64,000 nucleotides of DNA from Cryobacterium sp. PH29-G1 (lineage in GTDB: Bacteria; Actinomycetota; Actinomycetes; Actinomycetales; Microbacteriaceae). The stretch spans positions 372,001-436,000 of the forward strand of contig NZ_JASISY010000002.1 of NCBI RefSeq assembly GCF_030063365.1, in the 5' to 3' direction. Under the pieces are notes generated by a model. It had not been told where the DNA came from. It saw only the letters and a program-made list of their open reading frames with translations, and did no database searches. Below are positions 28,901 to 36,283 of this stretch, piece by piece. A program made the translations under genes and the position numbers. Position 1 is the stretch's first letter. Each line of letters starts with the position of its first letter.

Positions 28901-29393
28901 CACCGCCACCGGCAACGGCCTTGGCGAAGATGGGAAAACCGATTTCATCGGCCTGGCTGATCATCAGCTCCACGTCGGTGGATGGCTGCGTCGATTTCAA
29001 CACGGGAACACCGGCCGCGATGGCGTGTTCCTTCGCGGTGACCTTATTGCCGGCCATCTCCAGCACGTCGGCGCCCGGGCCGATGAACGTGATTCCGGCA
29101 GCCGCAGCAGCGTCGGCCAGCTCGGGGTTCTCCGATAGAAAACCGTAGCCGGGATAGATGGCGTCGGCGCCGCATTCCTTGGCGACTCGAATAATTTCGC
29201 TCACATCGAGGTAAGCCCGAACCGGATGGCCGACCTCACCGATCTGATAGGCCTCGTCCGCTTTCAAGCGGTGCAAGGAGTTGCGGTCTTCGAACGGGAA
29301 CACCGCCACCGTCTTGGCTCCGAGCTCGTAAGCCGCACGCATGGCACGGATCGCGATCTCTCCGCGGTTGGCAACAAGAATCTTTTCAAACAT
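25989..29393 (-). CDS. pyc: Pyruvate carboxylase
   Basis: This biotin enzyme carboxylates pyruvate to oxaloacetate, replenishing the TCA cycle. The 1134-residue protein starts MFEKILVANRGEIAIRAMRA. It has a biotin carboxylase domain (GGGGRGMR loop, EMNPRIQVEHTVTEEV), a carboxyltransferase domain (about 530-830, starting at TDTTFRDAHQS) and a C-terminal biotinyl domain with EAMKMEA (lysine near residue 1097). ATG 29393 has AAAGG upstream; the earlier in-frame start would extend into the parA-like promoter. It is divergent from the ParA-like gene. Confidence 0.97.
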   Translation of the reverse strand: MFEKILVANRGEIAIRAMRAAYELGAKTVAVFPFEDRNSLHRLKADEAYQIGEVGHPVRAYLDVSEIIRVAKECGADAIYPGYGFLSENPELADAAAAAGITFIGPGADVLEMAGNKVTAKEHAIAAGVPVLKSTQPSTDVELMISQADEIGFPIFAKAVAGGGGRGMRRVAKKSELRGALEEAMREANSAFGDPTMFLEAAVLRPRHIEVQILADASGETVHLFERDCSVQRRHQKVIEIAPAPNLSDEIRVQLYADAIKFARSIGYVNAGTVEFLLDTVGERAGQHVFIEMNPRIQVEHTVTEEVTDVDLVQAQIRIAAGETLGQIGLTQGEIRLRGAALQCRITTEDPAAGFRPDTGKITTYRSPGGAGIRLDGGTINPGAQISPHFDSMLAKLTCRGRDYASAVVRSKRALAEFRIRGVSTNISFLQAVLDDPDFAAGDLSTSFIDERPELLRGRESKDRGTKILNWLAEVTVNQPNGVPPTTVHPRDKLPQLDVTQPAPDGSRQKLQLLGPTKFAADLRAQTALAVTDTTFRDAHQSLLATRVRTKDLVAVAPYVSRLTPQLLSVEAWGGATYDVALRFLGEDPWDRLAALREALPNINLQMLLRGRNTVGYTPYPTEVTDAFVREATATGVDIFRIFDALNDVSQMRPAIDAVLNTGTAVAEVAVCYTGDLLDPAEKLYTLDYYLHLADQIVESGAHVIGIKDMAGLLRPSAAEKLVSAFRERFDLPVHVHTHDTPGGQLATLLAAARAGADAVDVASAPMAGTTSQPSASSLVAALAHTERDTGISLKAMTDLEPYWEAVRTLYTPFESGLSAPTGRVYSHEIPGGQLSNLRTQAVALGLADHFELIEDMYTAANTILGRVPKVTPSSKVVGDLALYLAAVKADPADFEANPDKYDVPDSVIGFMAGELGDLPGGWPEPFRTKVLAGRNVRVGITEITEGERSALNATSAERRAMLNQLLFPAPTRQFEQVKESYGDLSVIDTVDYLYGLQQGQEHAVEIAKGVRLYVGLEAIGEADDKGMRTVMTILNGQLRPVFVRDNSITVQTKIAEKADANLPGEIAAPFSGVVTLQVEEGTQVEAGQSVASIEAMKMEAAITSPISGTIERVAIPLTQQVDAGDLLVVVRPR

Positions 29394-29424
29394 GCAAGCC
29401 TTTCGAGGGCGGCGGGGCGCACAG

Positions 29425-29445
29425 CTAACGGTTAGGTTCTCTAAC
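29425..29445. promoter_or_regulatory. CTAAC/GTTAG inverted repeats between pyc and the ParA-like gene
   Basis: CTAACGGTTAG (29425-29435) is a palindrome, and a further CTAAC follows five bases after it. It lies in the divergent pyc/ParA-like promoter region. A similar CTAAC-GTTAG palindrome occurs in the carotenoid promoter region at 35688. Confidence 0.4.
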
Positions 29446-29470
29446 ACTAGCCAAGGTAACGTTGACACAC

Positions 29471-30283
29471 ATGCACGTACTAAGCGTAAGTTCCCTTAAG
29501 GGCGGCGTTGGCAAGACCACGGTGACCCTTGGTCTGGCTTCTGCCGCCTTCGCCCGTGGCGTGCGAACACTCGTTGTGGATCTTGATCCACAGTCCGACG
29601 TGTCCACCGGCATGGATATCCAGGTCGCGGGTCACCTCAACGTCGCCGATGTTCTCGGTTCGCCCAAAGAAAAGACCGTGCGCGCGGCGATCGCCCCGAG
29701 CGGGTGGACCCGCAACCGTCCCGGCACCATCGATGTCATGATCGGCAGCCCGTCGGCGATCAATTTCGACGGACCGCATCCGAGCATCCGCGACATCTGG
29801 AAACTCGAAGAAGCGCTCTCCACGATCGAGAAAGACTATGAGCTCGTGCTCATCGACTGCGCCCCCTCACTCAATGCGCTCACTCGCACCGCGTGGGCCG
29901 CCAGCGACCGCGTTGCCGTTGTTACCGAGCCCGGACTGTTCTCCGTCGCTGCTGCCGACCGCGCCCTGCGTGCGATCGAAGAGATTCGGCGTGGTCTCAG
30001 CCCGCGCCTGCAGCCGCTCGGCATCATCGTAAACCGCGCCCGCTCGGCTTCGCTCGAGCACCAGTTTCGCATCAAAGAACTCCGTGACATGTTCGGCCCG
30101 CTCGTGCTCAGCCCGCAATTGCCGGAGCGCACGTCGCTGCAGCAGGCTCAGGGCGCTGCGAAGCCCCTGCACATCTGGCCCGGTGACAGTGCACTCGAAA
30201 TGGCCGGCTACTTTGACCAGCTGCTTGACCGCGTGCTGCGCACGGCACGCATCGGCGAGTACGCCGAGGTTCCCGCGAATTAG
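29471..30283 (+). CDS. ParA/Soj-family ATPase (orphan)
   Basis: The 270-residue protein has the deviant Walker [15 protein letters not shown] at residues 7-20, VDLDPQSDVSTG, and the Walker B stretch LVLIDCAPSLNALT. It belongs to the ParA/Soj group, whose members partition DNA or position cellular cargo. No parB gene or parS-like site lies beside it, so it is probably not the chromosomal parA of a parAB pair. ATG 29471 is chosen because KGGVGKT then sits at the usual distance; TTG three codons earlier is possible. The intergenic region with pyc has CTAAC/GTTAG inverted repeats. Confidence 0.88.
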   Translation: MHVLSVSSLKGGVGKTTVTLGLASAAFARGVRTLVVDLDPQSDVSTGMDIQVAGHLNVADVLGSPKEKTVRAAIAPSGWTRNRPGTIDVMIGSPSAINFDGPHPSIRDIWKLEEALSTIEKDYELVLIDCAPSLNALTRTAWAASDRVAVVTEPGLFSVAAADRALRAIEEIRRGLSPRLQPLGIIVNRARSASLEHQFRIKELRDMFGPLVLSPQLPERTSLQQAQGAAKPLHIWPGDSALEMAGYFDQLLDRVLRTARIGEYAEVPAN

Positions 30284-30294
30284 CTGTACCCCGC

Positions 30295-30475
30295 CATCAG
30301 ATCGGTGACACTCGCTGGCGCGGGATGGTCCAATGCCCGTGTGGACGCGGTCAGTGTTGTAGTAGCTGAGCCACAGGTCAAGAGCGTGGGTGCGTTCAGC
30401 ACTGCCGGTGAGTACCTGCCGGTAGGCGCACCCGGCTTGGAGGTGCGGTTGAAGCGTTCGACCTTCCGGTAGGTC
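30295..30475 (-). pseudogene. Remnant of an IS481-type transposase (C-terminus only)
   Basis: Translated on the minus strand, TGKVERFNRT is followed, after a frameshift, by AYRQVLTGSAERTHALDLWL and SYYNTDRVHTGIG. This is the end of an IS481-type integrase-core transposase. The N-terminal catalytic part is missing, and no terminal inverted repeats were found. The fragment lies just after the ParA-like gene. Confidence 0.75.
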
Positions 30476-30501
30476 TACGGGCCGTGCCGCTGCTCGCGCC
30501 G

Positions 30502-30635
30502 GCGAGATGCCGCATTCGGCCCCATGATCTTCGCGAGATGCCGCATTCGGCCCCATGAACCCGTCCCAAGGGGCCGAAGCTGTCCCCTCGCGTGCGGGCG
30601 GGCTGCCCCAAGGGGCCGAAGCTGTCCCCTCGCGT
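30502..30635 (+). repeat. Two short duplicated blocks (26 bp twice, then 29 bp twice)
   Basis: The block starting GCGAGATGCCGCATTCGG occurs at 30502 and again about 30 bases later. The block starting CCCAAGGGGCCGAAGCTG occurs at 30565 and again at 30607. Both lie in the gap between the transposase remnant and the first MerR gene, where no coding sequence is evident. Confidence 0.75.
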
Positions 30636-30832
30636 TATCCCCGATCCATGAAGACCCCGCCTCGGCCTCGATAGCTTGCCCAGATCCAGCGCGAGCCGCG
30701 CCTGCGAGCCGCCGAGGGCCGGGCTATCCGCGGGATTGCGAGTTTTGCAATGTTTCGGGAGCTCTGCGCACACCGGTTGTTGAGCCTGTCGATTCCGATG
30801 GTGCGGCCGGGCTCGGGGCCTCGGGGCTCGGG

Positions 30833-31384
30833 CTAGGAGATTTTGCGAGCGGGGCGCCGGGCGGCGAGTTCGTCGGCCGGGTCGATCGCCTGCATGTCGA
30901 GTTCGACCAGGCTGGTTTCAACCTCACGCAAGACCTTGCCGACGGCAATGCCGAAGACGCCCTGGCCGCGGCTGACTAGATCGATGACCTCATCGTTCGA
31001 GGTGCACAGGTACACGCTTGCGCCGTCGCTCATGAGTGTGGTCTGGGCGAGGTCGCTGATGCCCGATTCGCGCAGTTGATTGACCGCCGTGCGAATCTGC
31101 TGCAGGGAGATGCCGGTGTCGAGAAGACGTTTCACGAGCTTGAGTACGAGGATGTCGCGAAAGCCGTAGAGGCGCTGGGAGCCGGAACCGGCCGCACCGC
31201 GCACTGTCGGTTCGACCAGGCCGGTACGAGCCCAGTAGTCGAGCTGGCGGTAGCTGATCCCGGCCGCACGCGCGGCGACAGCGCCGCGGTAGCCGGAGTT
31301 TTCGTCAAGCTCGGGCATGCCATCGGTGAACAGCAGTCCTAACGAGTAACGCGAAGCGTCAGCGTCAGGCTTTAGCTCACTCAT
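30833..31384 (-). CDS. MerR-family regulator (Rv1830-like)
   Basis: The 183-residue protein has an N-terminal winged helix-turn-helix (GYRGAVAARAAGISYRQLDY, then RLYGFRDILVLKLVKRLLD). A C-terminal domain of unknown ligand contains SDGASVYLCTSNDEVIDLVSRG. It corresponds to the second MerR gene of the conserved garA-merR-merR actinobacterial locus. The bifunctional-nuclease gene that separates the MerR genes in mycobacteria is absent; the 307-bp gap instead holds a 15-bp tandem repeat in this gene's upstream region. Confidence 0.9.
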   Translation of the reverse strand: MSELKPDADASRYSLGLLFTDGMPELDENSGYRGAVAARAAGISYRQLDYWARTGLVEPTVRGAAGSGSQRLYGFRDILVLKLVKRLLDTGISLQQIRTAVNQLRESGISDLAQTTLMSDGASVYLCTSNDEVIDLVSRGQGVFGIAVGKVLREVETSLVELDMQAIDPADELAARRPARKIS

Positions 31385-31450
31385 ATGGTTGCCTCTCGGG
31401 GGTTACATCCTGCGATGACGGATTACGCGATTAAGCGAGCCTGCGTCACG

Positions 31451-31540
31451 GTTGTGCAGAAAACAGTTGTGCAGAAAACAGTTGTGCAGAAAACAGTTGT
31501 GCAGAAAACAGTTGTGCAGAACAACGGTTGTGAAGAAACA
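31451..31540 (+). repeat. 15-bp tandem repeat upstream of the MerR gene
   Basis: GTTGTGCAGAAAACA is repeated four times without change from 31451 to 31510, then twice more with changes (to about 31540). It sits 65 bases upstream of the minus-strand MerR gene, within its promoter region. The rest of the 31385-31691 gap shows no gene. Confidence 0.92.
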
Positions 31541-31691
31541 GTGCTGGAACGGGATTACCGCGGTTGAACGGATGCTGCGAGCCGCCCTGCTGCGGACCGC
31601 TGTATCTACGGTACCGAGGTGGAACGCTTGCATCCTTGACATTCGTCTGACTGGTTTGGCGTGTCGTTTTGCGCCTGAGCCAGTCTACGAC

Positions 31692-32426
31692 CTATTGGGT
31701 GAGTCGGCCCAGTGCAGATCGAATGAGGCTGCCGCGAATGACCTCGAGCTGCCCGGCAATCTCGACGGCCATTTCGGCGGCCTTGGCTCGACTGGAGGCA
31801 TCTTTGCGACGCGCGAGCGGCACGAGTGCACTCTCAATCAGCCCGAGTTCGCGTTCGGCGGCCCCGCGAAAACCGCGCAGGTGCCGCGGCTCGATGCCGC
31901 TGCGCTGCAGTTCCACCAGGGCGCGCAGTACGTGCAGTACGCCCTCACCGTAGTAATCTGCCGGTAAAATGATCGACGCCGAGACGGCATCGTGCAGCAG
32001 GGTCGCAGACGCTCCGGCTTCTCGCAGCAGTTCCTCGCGGCTGAGACGTCGCATCGTGCCGAGCATCGACGGCCCAGGAGCGGCACCGCCGGGCAATACC
32101 GGCGACAGTCCGGCATCGAGATCATCGAGGTAGGAGCGGATGACTTTCAACGGCAGGTAGTGATCGCGCTGCATTGACAGAATGAGTCGCAGTCGGTCGA
32201 CATCACCCGCGCAGAACTTGCGATAGCCGGACTCCGTGCGCGCCGGGGAGACCAGGCCCTGTTCTTCGAGAAAACGCAGCTTCGACGGAGTGAGGTCGGT
32301 GAATTCCGGGGTGAGGCGCGCCAGAACCTGGCCGATGCTCAGCAGCGGGGCTGATCCCGCGGTCTGCCCCTTCGCCGCCGACACGGGCACAGGGGAAGAC
32401 CGAGCCTGAGCGGAATTCGCCGCCAC
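31692..32426 (-). CDS. MerR-family regulator (Rv1828-like)
   Basis: The 244-residue protein has a MerR DNA-binding head (LSIGQVLARLTPEFTDLTPSKLRFLEEQGL, ends given at about residues 29-58), YRKFCAGDVDRLRLILSMQRDHYLPL, and a larger C-terminal dimer/effector domain. It follows the FHA gene with a one-base overlap (TAGTG), as in the conserved garA-merR arrangement. Its start is GTG. Confidence 0.9.
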   Translation of the reverse strand: MAANSAQARSSPVPVSAAKGQTAGSAPLLSIGQVLARLTPEFTDLTPSKLRFLEEQGLVSPARTESGYRKFCAGDVDRLRLILSMQRDHYLPLKVIRSYLDDLDAGLSPVLPGGAAPGPSMLGTMRRLSREELLREAGASATLLHDAVSASIILPADYYGEGVLHVLRALVELQRSGIEPRHLRGFRGAAERELGLIESALVPLARRKDASSRAKAAEMAVEIAGQLEVIRGSLIRSALGRLTQ

Positions 32427-33085
32427 TACTCGCTCGCTGCGCGGGCGAGGTCGAGGCGGGAGGCGTAGAAGGTGAGGCGGAACTTGCCGACCTGCACCTC
32501 GGCGCCATCGGACAGCGCGGCGGTTTCGATCCGCTCACCGTCGAAATAGGTGCCGTTGAGTGAGCCGAGGTCTTTGACCGAAAATGACGTGCCATTGCGC
32601 AAGAACTCGGCATGGCGCCGCGACACGGTGACATCGTCAAGAAAAATATCGGCGTTGGGATGACGACCGACACTGGTCAGGTCGGCATCGAGCAAAAACC
32701 GGGCGCCGGCGTTGGGCCCGCGGCGAACGACCAGGAGGGCCGAACCGGAGGGCAAAGCCGCAATGGACTCTTGCTCCTCGGCCGTGACGTTGGAGTCGAT
32801 GGACGCGATCTGAGCTGCGAACTCCTGACTGAAGTTCATCGTTGTGTCGGTGCTGAGCATGTCGTGCACCGTCGTCGATTCGCCGGTCGTGTCGTCAGCG
32901 GCTGGTGTGGCGCCAACCGGTTGGGAGCTAACCGAATCGGGGTTCACTGGTTCAGGGCTGGACGATGCTGGAGTGGACTGCGCCTTGCTGGGCATTGCTT
33001 CGCCTGTCGTCGGGTTTTGGGGCTGATCTGGGGGCACGGGCTCGTTTCGCTTCGCGGATTCGTTCATTCCGGATAGTTCGACCAT
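32426..33085 (-). CDS. garA: GarA/OdhI-type FHA protein
   Basis: FHA phosphoprotein of the GarA/OdhI family, which controls 2-oxoglutarate metabolism. The 219-residue protein has a disordered first half. A phospho-acceptor-like DTTMNF at about residues 80-85 corresponds in position to ETTSVF of GarA. The C-terminal FHA domain has GRHPNADIFLDDVTVSRRHAEF and LGSLNGTYFDGERI. ATG 33085 has a strong AGGAGG. A PASTA kinase that could phosphorylate it is encoded at 15.8 kb. The N-terminal tail is longer than in mycobacterial GarA (about 160 residues). Confidence 0.9.
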   Translation of the reverse strand: MVELSGMNESAKRNEPVPPDQPQNPTTGEAMPSKAQSTPASSSPEPVNPDSVSSQPVGATPAADDTTGESTTVHDMLSTDTTMNFSQEFAAQIASIDSNVTAEEQESIAALPSGSALLVVRRGPNAGARFLLDADLTSVGRHPNADIFLDDVTVSRRHAEFLRNGTSFSVKDLGSLNGTYFDGERIETAALSDGAEVQVGKFRLTFYASRLDLARAASE

Positions 33086-33095
33086 CACGCACCTC

Positions 33096-33713
33096 CTATC
33101 GCTCCAGCGTATCGGAAGATACACCCTCCGAGACCCTCGGAAGTCGAATCACTCGCATCGTTTCGATCGCGTAGATGATGCCCGCCCACCAGTACAGGAA
33201 AGCACCCCAGATCGCGAAGGCCCACCCCACCGGCTGTGACCACCAATCGAGCTGGGGAAAGGCTTGACCCAGCATGAGCAGGGGCAGGGCGTAGAACAGG
33301 TAGAAGGTGGCCACCTTGCCCAGTTGATGCACCGGCAGCGGGCCGAATCCGAAGTTCGCGAGGATCACTCCGAGGACCAACATGAAGACGTCGCGTCCCA
33401 CCACGATCAGCACAATCCACCACGGCACGAGGTCACGCCAGGCGAGGCCGATCAGCGCGGCGAAGATGTAGAGACGATCAGCAGCGGGGTCGAGCAACTG
33501 GCCCAACCGGGTGATCTGATTCCAGCGGCGGGCCAAAACCCCGTCGAGCCAGTCGGTGAAGCTGGAGACGCTGAGCACGACGAGCGCCCAGCCATCCGAT
33601 CCCTGGGCGAGCAACACGAGAAAAACCGGTACCAGAACAAGGCGCAAAAAGCTCAATATATTGGGCAGGGTCAGTACCCGATCACTCACCGCCCCGTTCG
33701 CTGCCCCAGTCAC
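33096..33713 (-). CDS. CDP-alcohol phosphatidyltransferase (PgsA-like)
   Basis: This membrane enzyme transfers a phosphatidyl group from CDP-diacylglycerol to an alcohol, most likely glycerol-3-phosphate. The 205 residues contain the full family signature DWLDGVLARRWNQITRLG plus QLLDPAADR (D-x2-DG-x2-AR-x8-G-x3-D-x3-D) and several membrane helices. GTG 33713 is preferred; there is no Shine-Dalgarno, but TAGACT lies just upstream, so leaderless initiation is possible. The longer open frame upstream overlaps the Nudix gene antisensely in frame and is not real. Phosphatidylinositol-phosphate synthase is an alternative. Confidence 0.88.
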   Translation of the reverse strand: MTGAANGAVSDRVLTLPNILSFLRLVLVPVFLVLLAQGSDGWALVVLSVSSFTDWLDGVLARRWNQITRLGQLLDPAADRLYIFAALIGLAWRDLVPWWIVLIVVGRDVFMLVLGVILANFGFGPLPVHQLGKVATFYLFYALPLLMLGQAFPQLDWWSQPVGWAFAIWGAFLYWWAGIIYAIETMRVIRLPRVSEGVSSDTLER

Positions 33714-33783
33714 AGATCTGAGTCTATCGAGTGCCAGCGGATCACCCACAAAGTCACCCGTGACACGGCGACGTCCGCCGGGA

Positions 33784-34296
33784 TCAGCCGAGCCGCTCGC
33801 GCAGCGCCGGCCAGCTGGCCGCGAAACCCGGATGGAGTGCCAGCGTCGACACCGTATCGGCCTGCACCCAACGCAGGGCAATGCTCTCCTCGTCACCAAT
33901 GACGGGTTCAAATTCCTGGGTCGCTTCCACGACGACGGTGGTGTACGACCAGAATCCGAGGTCAAACAGGGAGGTGAATTTGAGCTGCACCAGGTGCGCC
34001 GGCACGCCGGCCTCTTCCTTGGCTTCGCGCAGGGCGGCCTCGACCGCCGTTTCATGCTCGTGGCGAGCGCCGCCGGGGAGGCCCCAGGTATCGCCGAAAT
34101 GGCTCCACACGGCGCGGTGCTGCAGCAGCACCCCCCGCCGCGGGTGGTGCACGAGGAGTCCTGCCGCACCGAATCGGCCCCAATATTTGCGGCCGTCGGG
34201 GGCATGGATCCAGGCGTCTCCGCTGTCACGGTTCGGTCCGGGCGGTGGAACCGCGGATCCGCGTGCGAGGTTTACGTCACCCAAACTCTCAGTCAT
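33784..34296 (-). CDS. Nudix hydrolase
   Basis: The 170-residue protein has a complete Nudix box (GGARHEHETAVEAALREAKEEAG, ends given at about residues 77-99) with the REAKEE core. Members hydrolyse nucleoside diphosphates linked to another moiety; the substrate is not visible. The start at ATG 34296 (MTESLGDVN) keeps the conserved fold. The longer open frame upstream is arginine-rich noise. Confidence 0.9.
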   Translation of the reverse strand: MTESLGDVNLARGSAVPPPGPNRDSGDAWIHAPDGRKYWGRFGAAGLLVHHPRRGVLLQHRAVWSHFGDTWGLPGGARHEHETAVEAALREAKEEAGVPAHLVQLKFTSLFDLGFWSYTTVVVEATQEFEPVIGDEESIALRWVQADTVSTLALHPGFAASWPALRERLG

Positions 34297-34446
34297 CCTT
34301 CTAGCATGCCTCACGCACACCCGGGGCGATGCGAAAACGTCGCGGAGCAGGTGAACTCGGAACCTGTATCGTCCCAGAACCTGCATCGTCCCAGAACCTG
34401 ATCAGATCCAGACCCCGAAAAAGTCTGAAGCTACTTGAACGCAGAA

Positions 34447-35013
34447 CTACATCGAAATGATCGCGTGTACCGGAGCGGCCGCGAGCCGATCCCGACCGTG
34501 CAGGTCGCCGAGTTCGAGCACGACGCCGACACCGGTGAGGGTGTAACCGGCCCGTTCGATCAGGCGAGTCGTAGCGGCAATGGTGCCCCCGGTCGCCAGA
34601 ACATCGTCGAGGATAAGCACGCGGGTGCCGGCCGGCAGCTGGCCGACTTCGAGTTCGAGTCGCGCCGATCCGTACTCCAGGTCGTATTCTTCGGTCAATA
34701 CGGTGCCCGGTAGTTTGCCGCCCTTGCGCACGGCGAGGACAGCGGCGTTGGCTGCGTATCCGACGGCGGCGGCCAGCAGAAAGCCGCGGGCCTCGATGCC
34801 GGCCACGGCGTCGAACTGGCCGCGATAGCGCTCGGCGAGGTCATCGATGATCGCGCGAAAGGCAATGGCGTCGGCGAAGACCGGATTGAGATCGCGGAAC
34901 ACAATGCCCGGCTGCGGAAAATCCGGGTAGGACGCCAGTAGGGCCTCGACGTGGGCGACGGCCGATGACGGCGCAGCAGAGGGCGCAGAAGGAGGAGTAG
35001 AGAGTTGAGTCAC
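34447..35013 (-). CDS. apt: Adenine phosphoribosyltransferase
   Basis: This enzyme salvages adenine to AMP with PRPP. The 188-residue protein has PGIVFRDLNPVFAD, GIEARGFLLAAAVGY, and the PRPP-binding loop VLILDDVLATGGT near residue 130. It starts with GTG (VTQLSTPPS). An Ala/Pro/Ser stretch precedes the fold. Confidence 0.95.
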   Translation of the reverse strand: MTQLSTPPSAPSAAPSSAVAHVEALLASYPDFPQPGIVFRDLNPVFADAIAFRAIIDDLAERYRGQFDAVAGIEARGFLLAAAVGYAANAAVLAVRKGGKLPGTVLTEEYDLEYGSARLELEVGQLPAGTRVLILDDVLATGGTIAATTRLIERAGYTLTGVGVVLELGDLHGRDRLAAAPVHAIISM

Positions 35014-35064
35014 TGATCCATCGTAGGCGGCTCTCCGGTCGGGCGCCCACGTCAGGCACCCGCG

Positions 35065-35670
35065 TCAGGCACCCGCGTCCAGCCCAGCCCCTCCCTCACC
35101 GGGCGCCACTTCGACGGGCGCTTCGTGCCCGCGCGCCGCTTCGTGCACATCGTCTTCGCGCGGCGTGATCGCGATCGCGCTCATCGCGTCCAGAAAATGC
35201 ACCACGGCTGCCTGCTGATCGACGGTGAGGTCCAGGGCGACCTGAAGCATTTGATCGTGCGCGTCGTCCAAAGCGCGATGAAGTTCATCGTGCGACGACT
35301 GCGTGGCAAAGAGTCGTTGCGCCCGGCCGTCGTCGGGGTTCACCTCGCGCCGGATATGACCGGAAACCGACAGCCTCGCGAGGAGCTTGGCTGTGGCCGC
35401 CGACGAGATATTCAGGACTTCGCTGAGATCCTTGGGGCTGGCTACCGTGTGCCGGCGTTCACAGGCGATGAGATGACGAATCGCCATCAGGTCGGTTTCA
35501 TTGATCTGCATCTCTGCCTGAGCGCGGTGCCGCATCGTGGTATCGGCCACCCGAAAACGGCGCACGGCCTGCAGCACGTGCAGGGCTGAAGAAATACCCT
35601 CATTTTCTGGTTCGTACCAGTACGTCCCGTGCGTTGGGGGGTTACTCTCATCGTGAGACATATGTCCCAT
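35065..35670 (-). CDS. crtR: MarR-family regulator, probable CrtR
   Basis: The 201-residue protein has a winged-helix MarR core (ETDLMAIRHLIACERRHT, PKDLSEVLNISSAATAKLLARL, then a wing with NPDDGRAQRLF). A Glu/Ala/Gly-rich tail follows. It is divergent from idi and the C50-carotenoid operon. In Corynebacterium glutamicum the MarR-type CrtR sits in the same divergent position and represses crt genes until isoprenyl diphosphates relieve it; the same job is inferred here. A CTAAC-GTTAG palindrome lies between the two genes. A second ATG lies three codons into the frame. Confidence 0.82.
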   Translation of the reverse strand: MGHMSHDESNPPTHGTYWYEPENEGISSALHVLQAVRRFRVADTTMRHRAQAEMQINETDLMAIRHLIACERRHTVASPKDLSEVLNISSAATAKLLARLSVSGHIRREVNPDDGRAQRLFATQSSHDELHRALDDAHDQMLQVALDLTVDQQAAVVHFLDAMSAIAITPREDDVHEAARGHEAPVEVAPGEGGAGLDAGA

Positions 35671-35685
35671 GGTAACGTCAGTAGT

Positions 35686-35704
35686 CGCTAACTAGGTTAG
35701 TTAT
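35686..35704. promoter_or_regulatory. Probable CrtR operator
   Basis: Two interlocked palindromes, CTAACTAGGTTAG and AACTAGGTTAGTT, lie 15-35 bases from both divergent start codons (MarR-type gene at 35670, idi at 35732). Size and symmetry suit a MarR dimer. Regulation is inferred. Confidence 0.55.
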
Positions 35705-35731
35705 TCCTAGCAGTATCCGGTTGTACCGAGA

Positions 35732-36283
35732 ATGAGAGCCCACGTGCAGACCGTCAACACTCTTGCTGAACACGTCATCCTGCTCGACGAAGAAGGTCGT
35801 CACATCGGCACCGCACCGAAATACAGCATGCACGGATCGGACACCATGCTGCATCTGGCCTTCTCGTGTTACGTTTTCAATCCGCTCGGCGAAGTTCTCG
35901 TCACGCGCCGAGCGCTGACCAAGAAGGCGTGGCCGGGCGTCTGGACCAACTCCTTCTGCGGGCATCCGCTGCCGGCTGAACCCCTCCCTCAGGCGGTCGA
36001 CCGCCGCGCGCGCCATGAACTCGGGTTGGAGATCACCGAACTCAACCTGGCACTCCCCCTGTTTCGGTACCGAGCCACCGACAGCAACGGCATTGTCGAA
36101 AATGAAATATGCCCGGTGTACCTGGCCTCCACCGACCAGGAGCCGATGCCCAACCCCGACGAAGTTGCCGAATACGCCTGGACCCGGCCGACCGAACTTT
36201 TTCGTGCGGTCACCGATGCTCCGTGGGCGTTCAGCCCCTGGATGGCCCTGCAGGTGCAGCAGCTGGACAGTTTTCATGCTTGA
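35732..36283 (+). CDS. idi: Isopentenyl-diphosphate delta-isomerase, type 1
   Basis: This Nudix-fold enzyme interconverts IPP and DMAPP and supplies the allylic primer for the carotenoid operon it leads. The 183 residues show catalytic Cys76 in TNSFCGHP and catalytic Glu125 in VENEICPVY. WPGVW and RRARHELGLE also mark the family. Type 1 Idi needs divalent metal and no flavin. Its end overlaps crtE by eight bases. Confidence 0.96.
   Translation: MRAHVQTVNTLAEHVILLDEEGRHIGTAPKYSMHGSDTMLHLAFSCYVFNPLGEVLVTRRALTKKAWPGVWTNSFCGHPLPAEPLPQAVDRRARHELGLEITELNLALPLFRYRATDSNGIVENEICPVYLASTDQEPMPNPDEVAEYAWTRPTELFRAVTDAPWAFSPWMALQVQQLDSFHA

Noticed and set aside
29462-30283. Chromosomal parA of a parAB locus
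   Set aside because: No parB gene, parS-like sites or gidB neighbour; the context is that of an orphan ParA.
31451-31540. Possible CRISPR array
   Set aside because: The 15-bp units are directly joined without spacers, and there are no cas genes.
33714-34229. N-terminal extension of the PgsA-like protein
   Set aside because: The extension is the Nudix gene read in another frame; the phosphatidyltransferase starts at 33713 by homology.
36015-36275. Longer crtE start inside idi
   Set aside because: The sequence before 36276 is idi in another frame and has no GGPP-synthase similarity.
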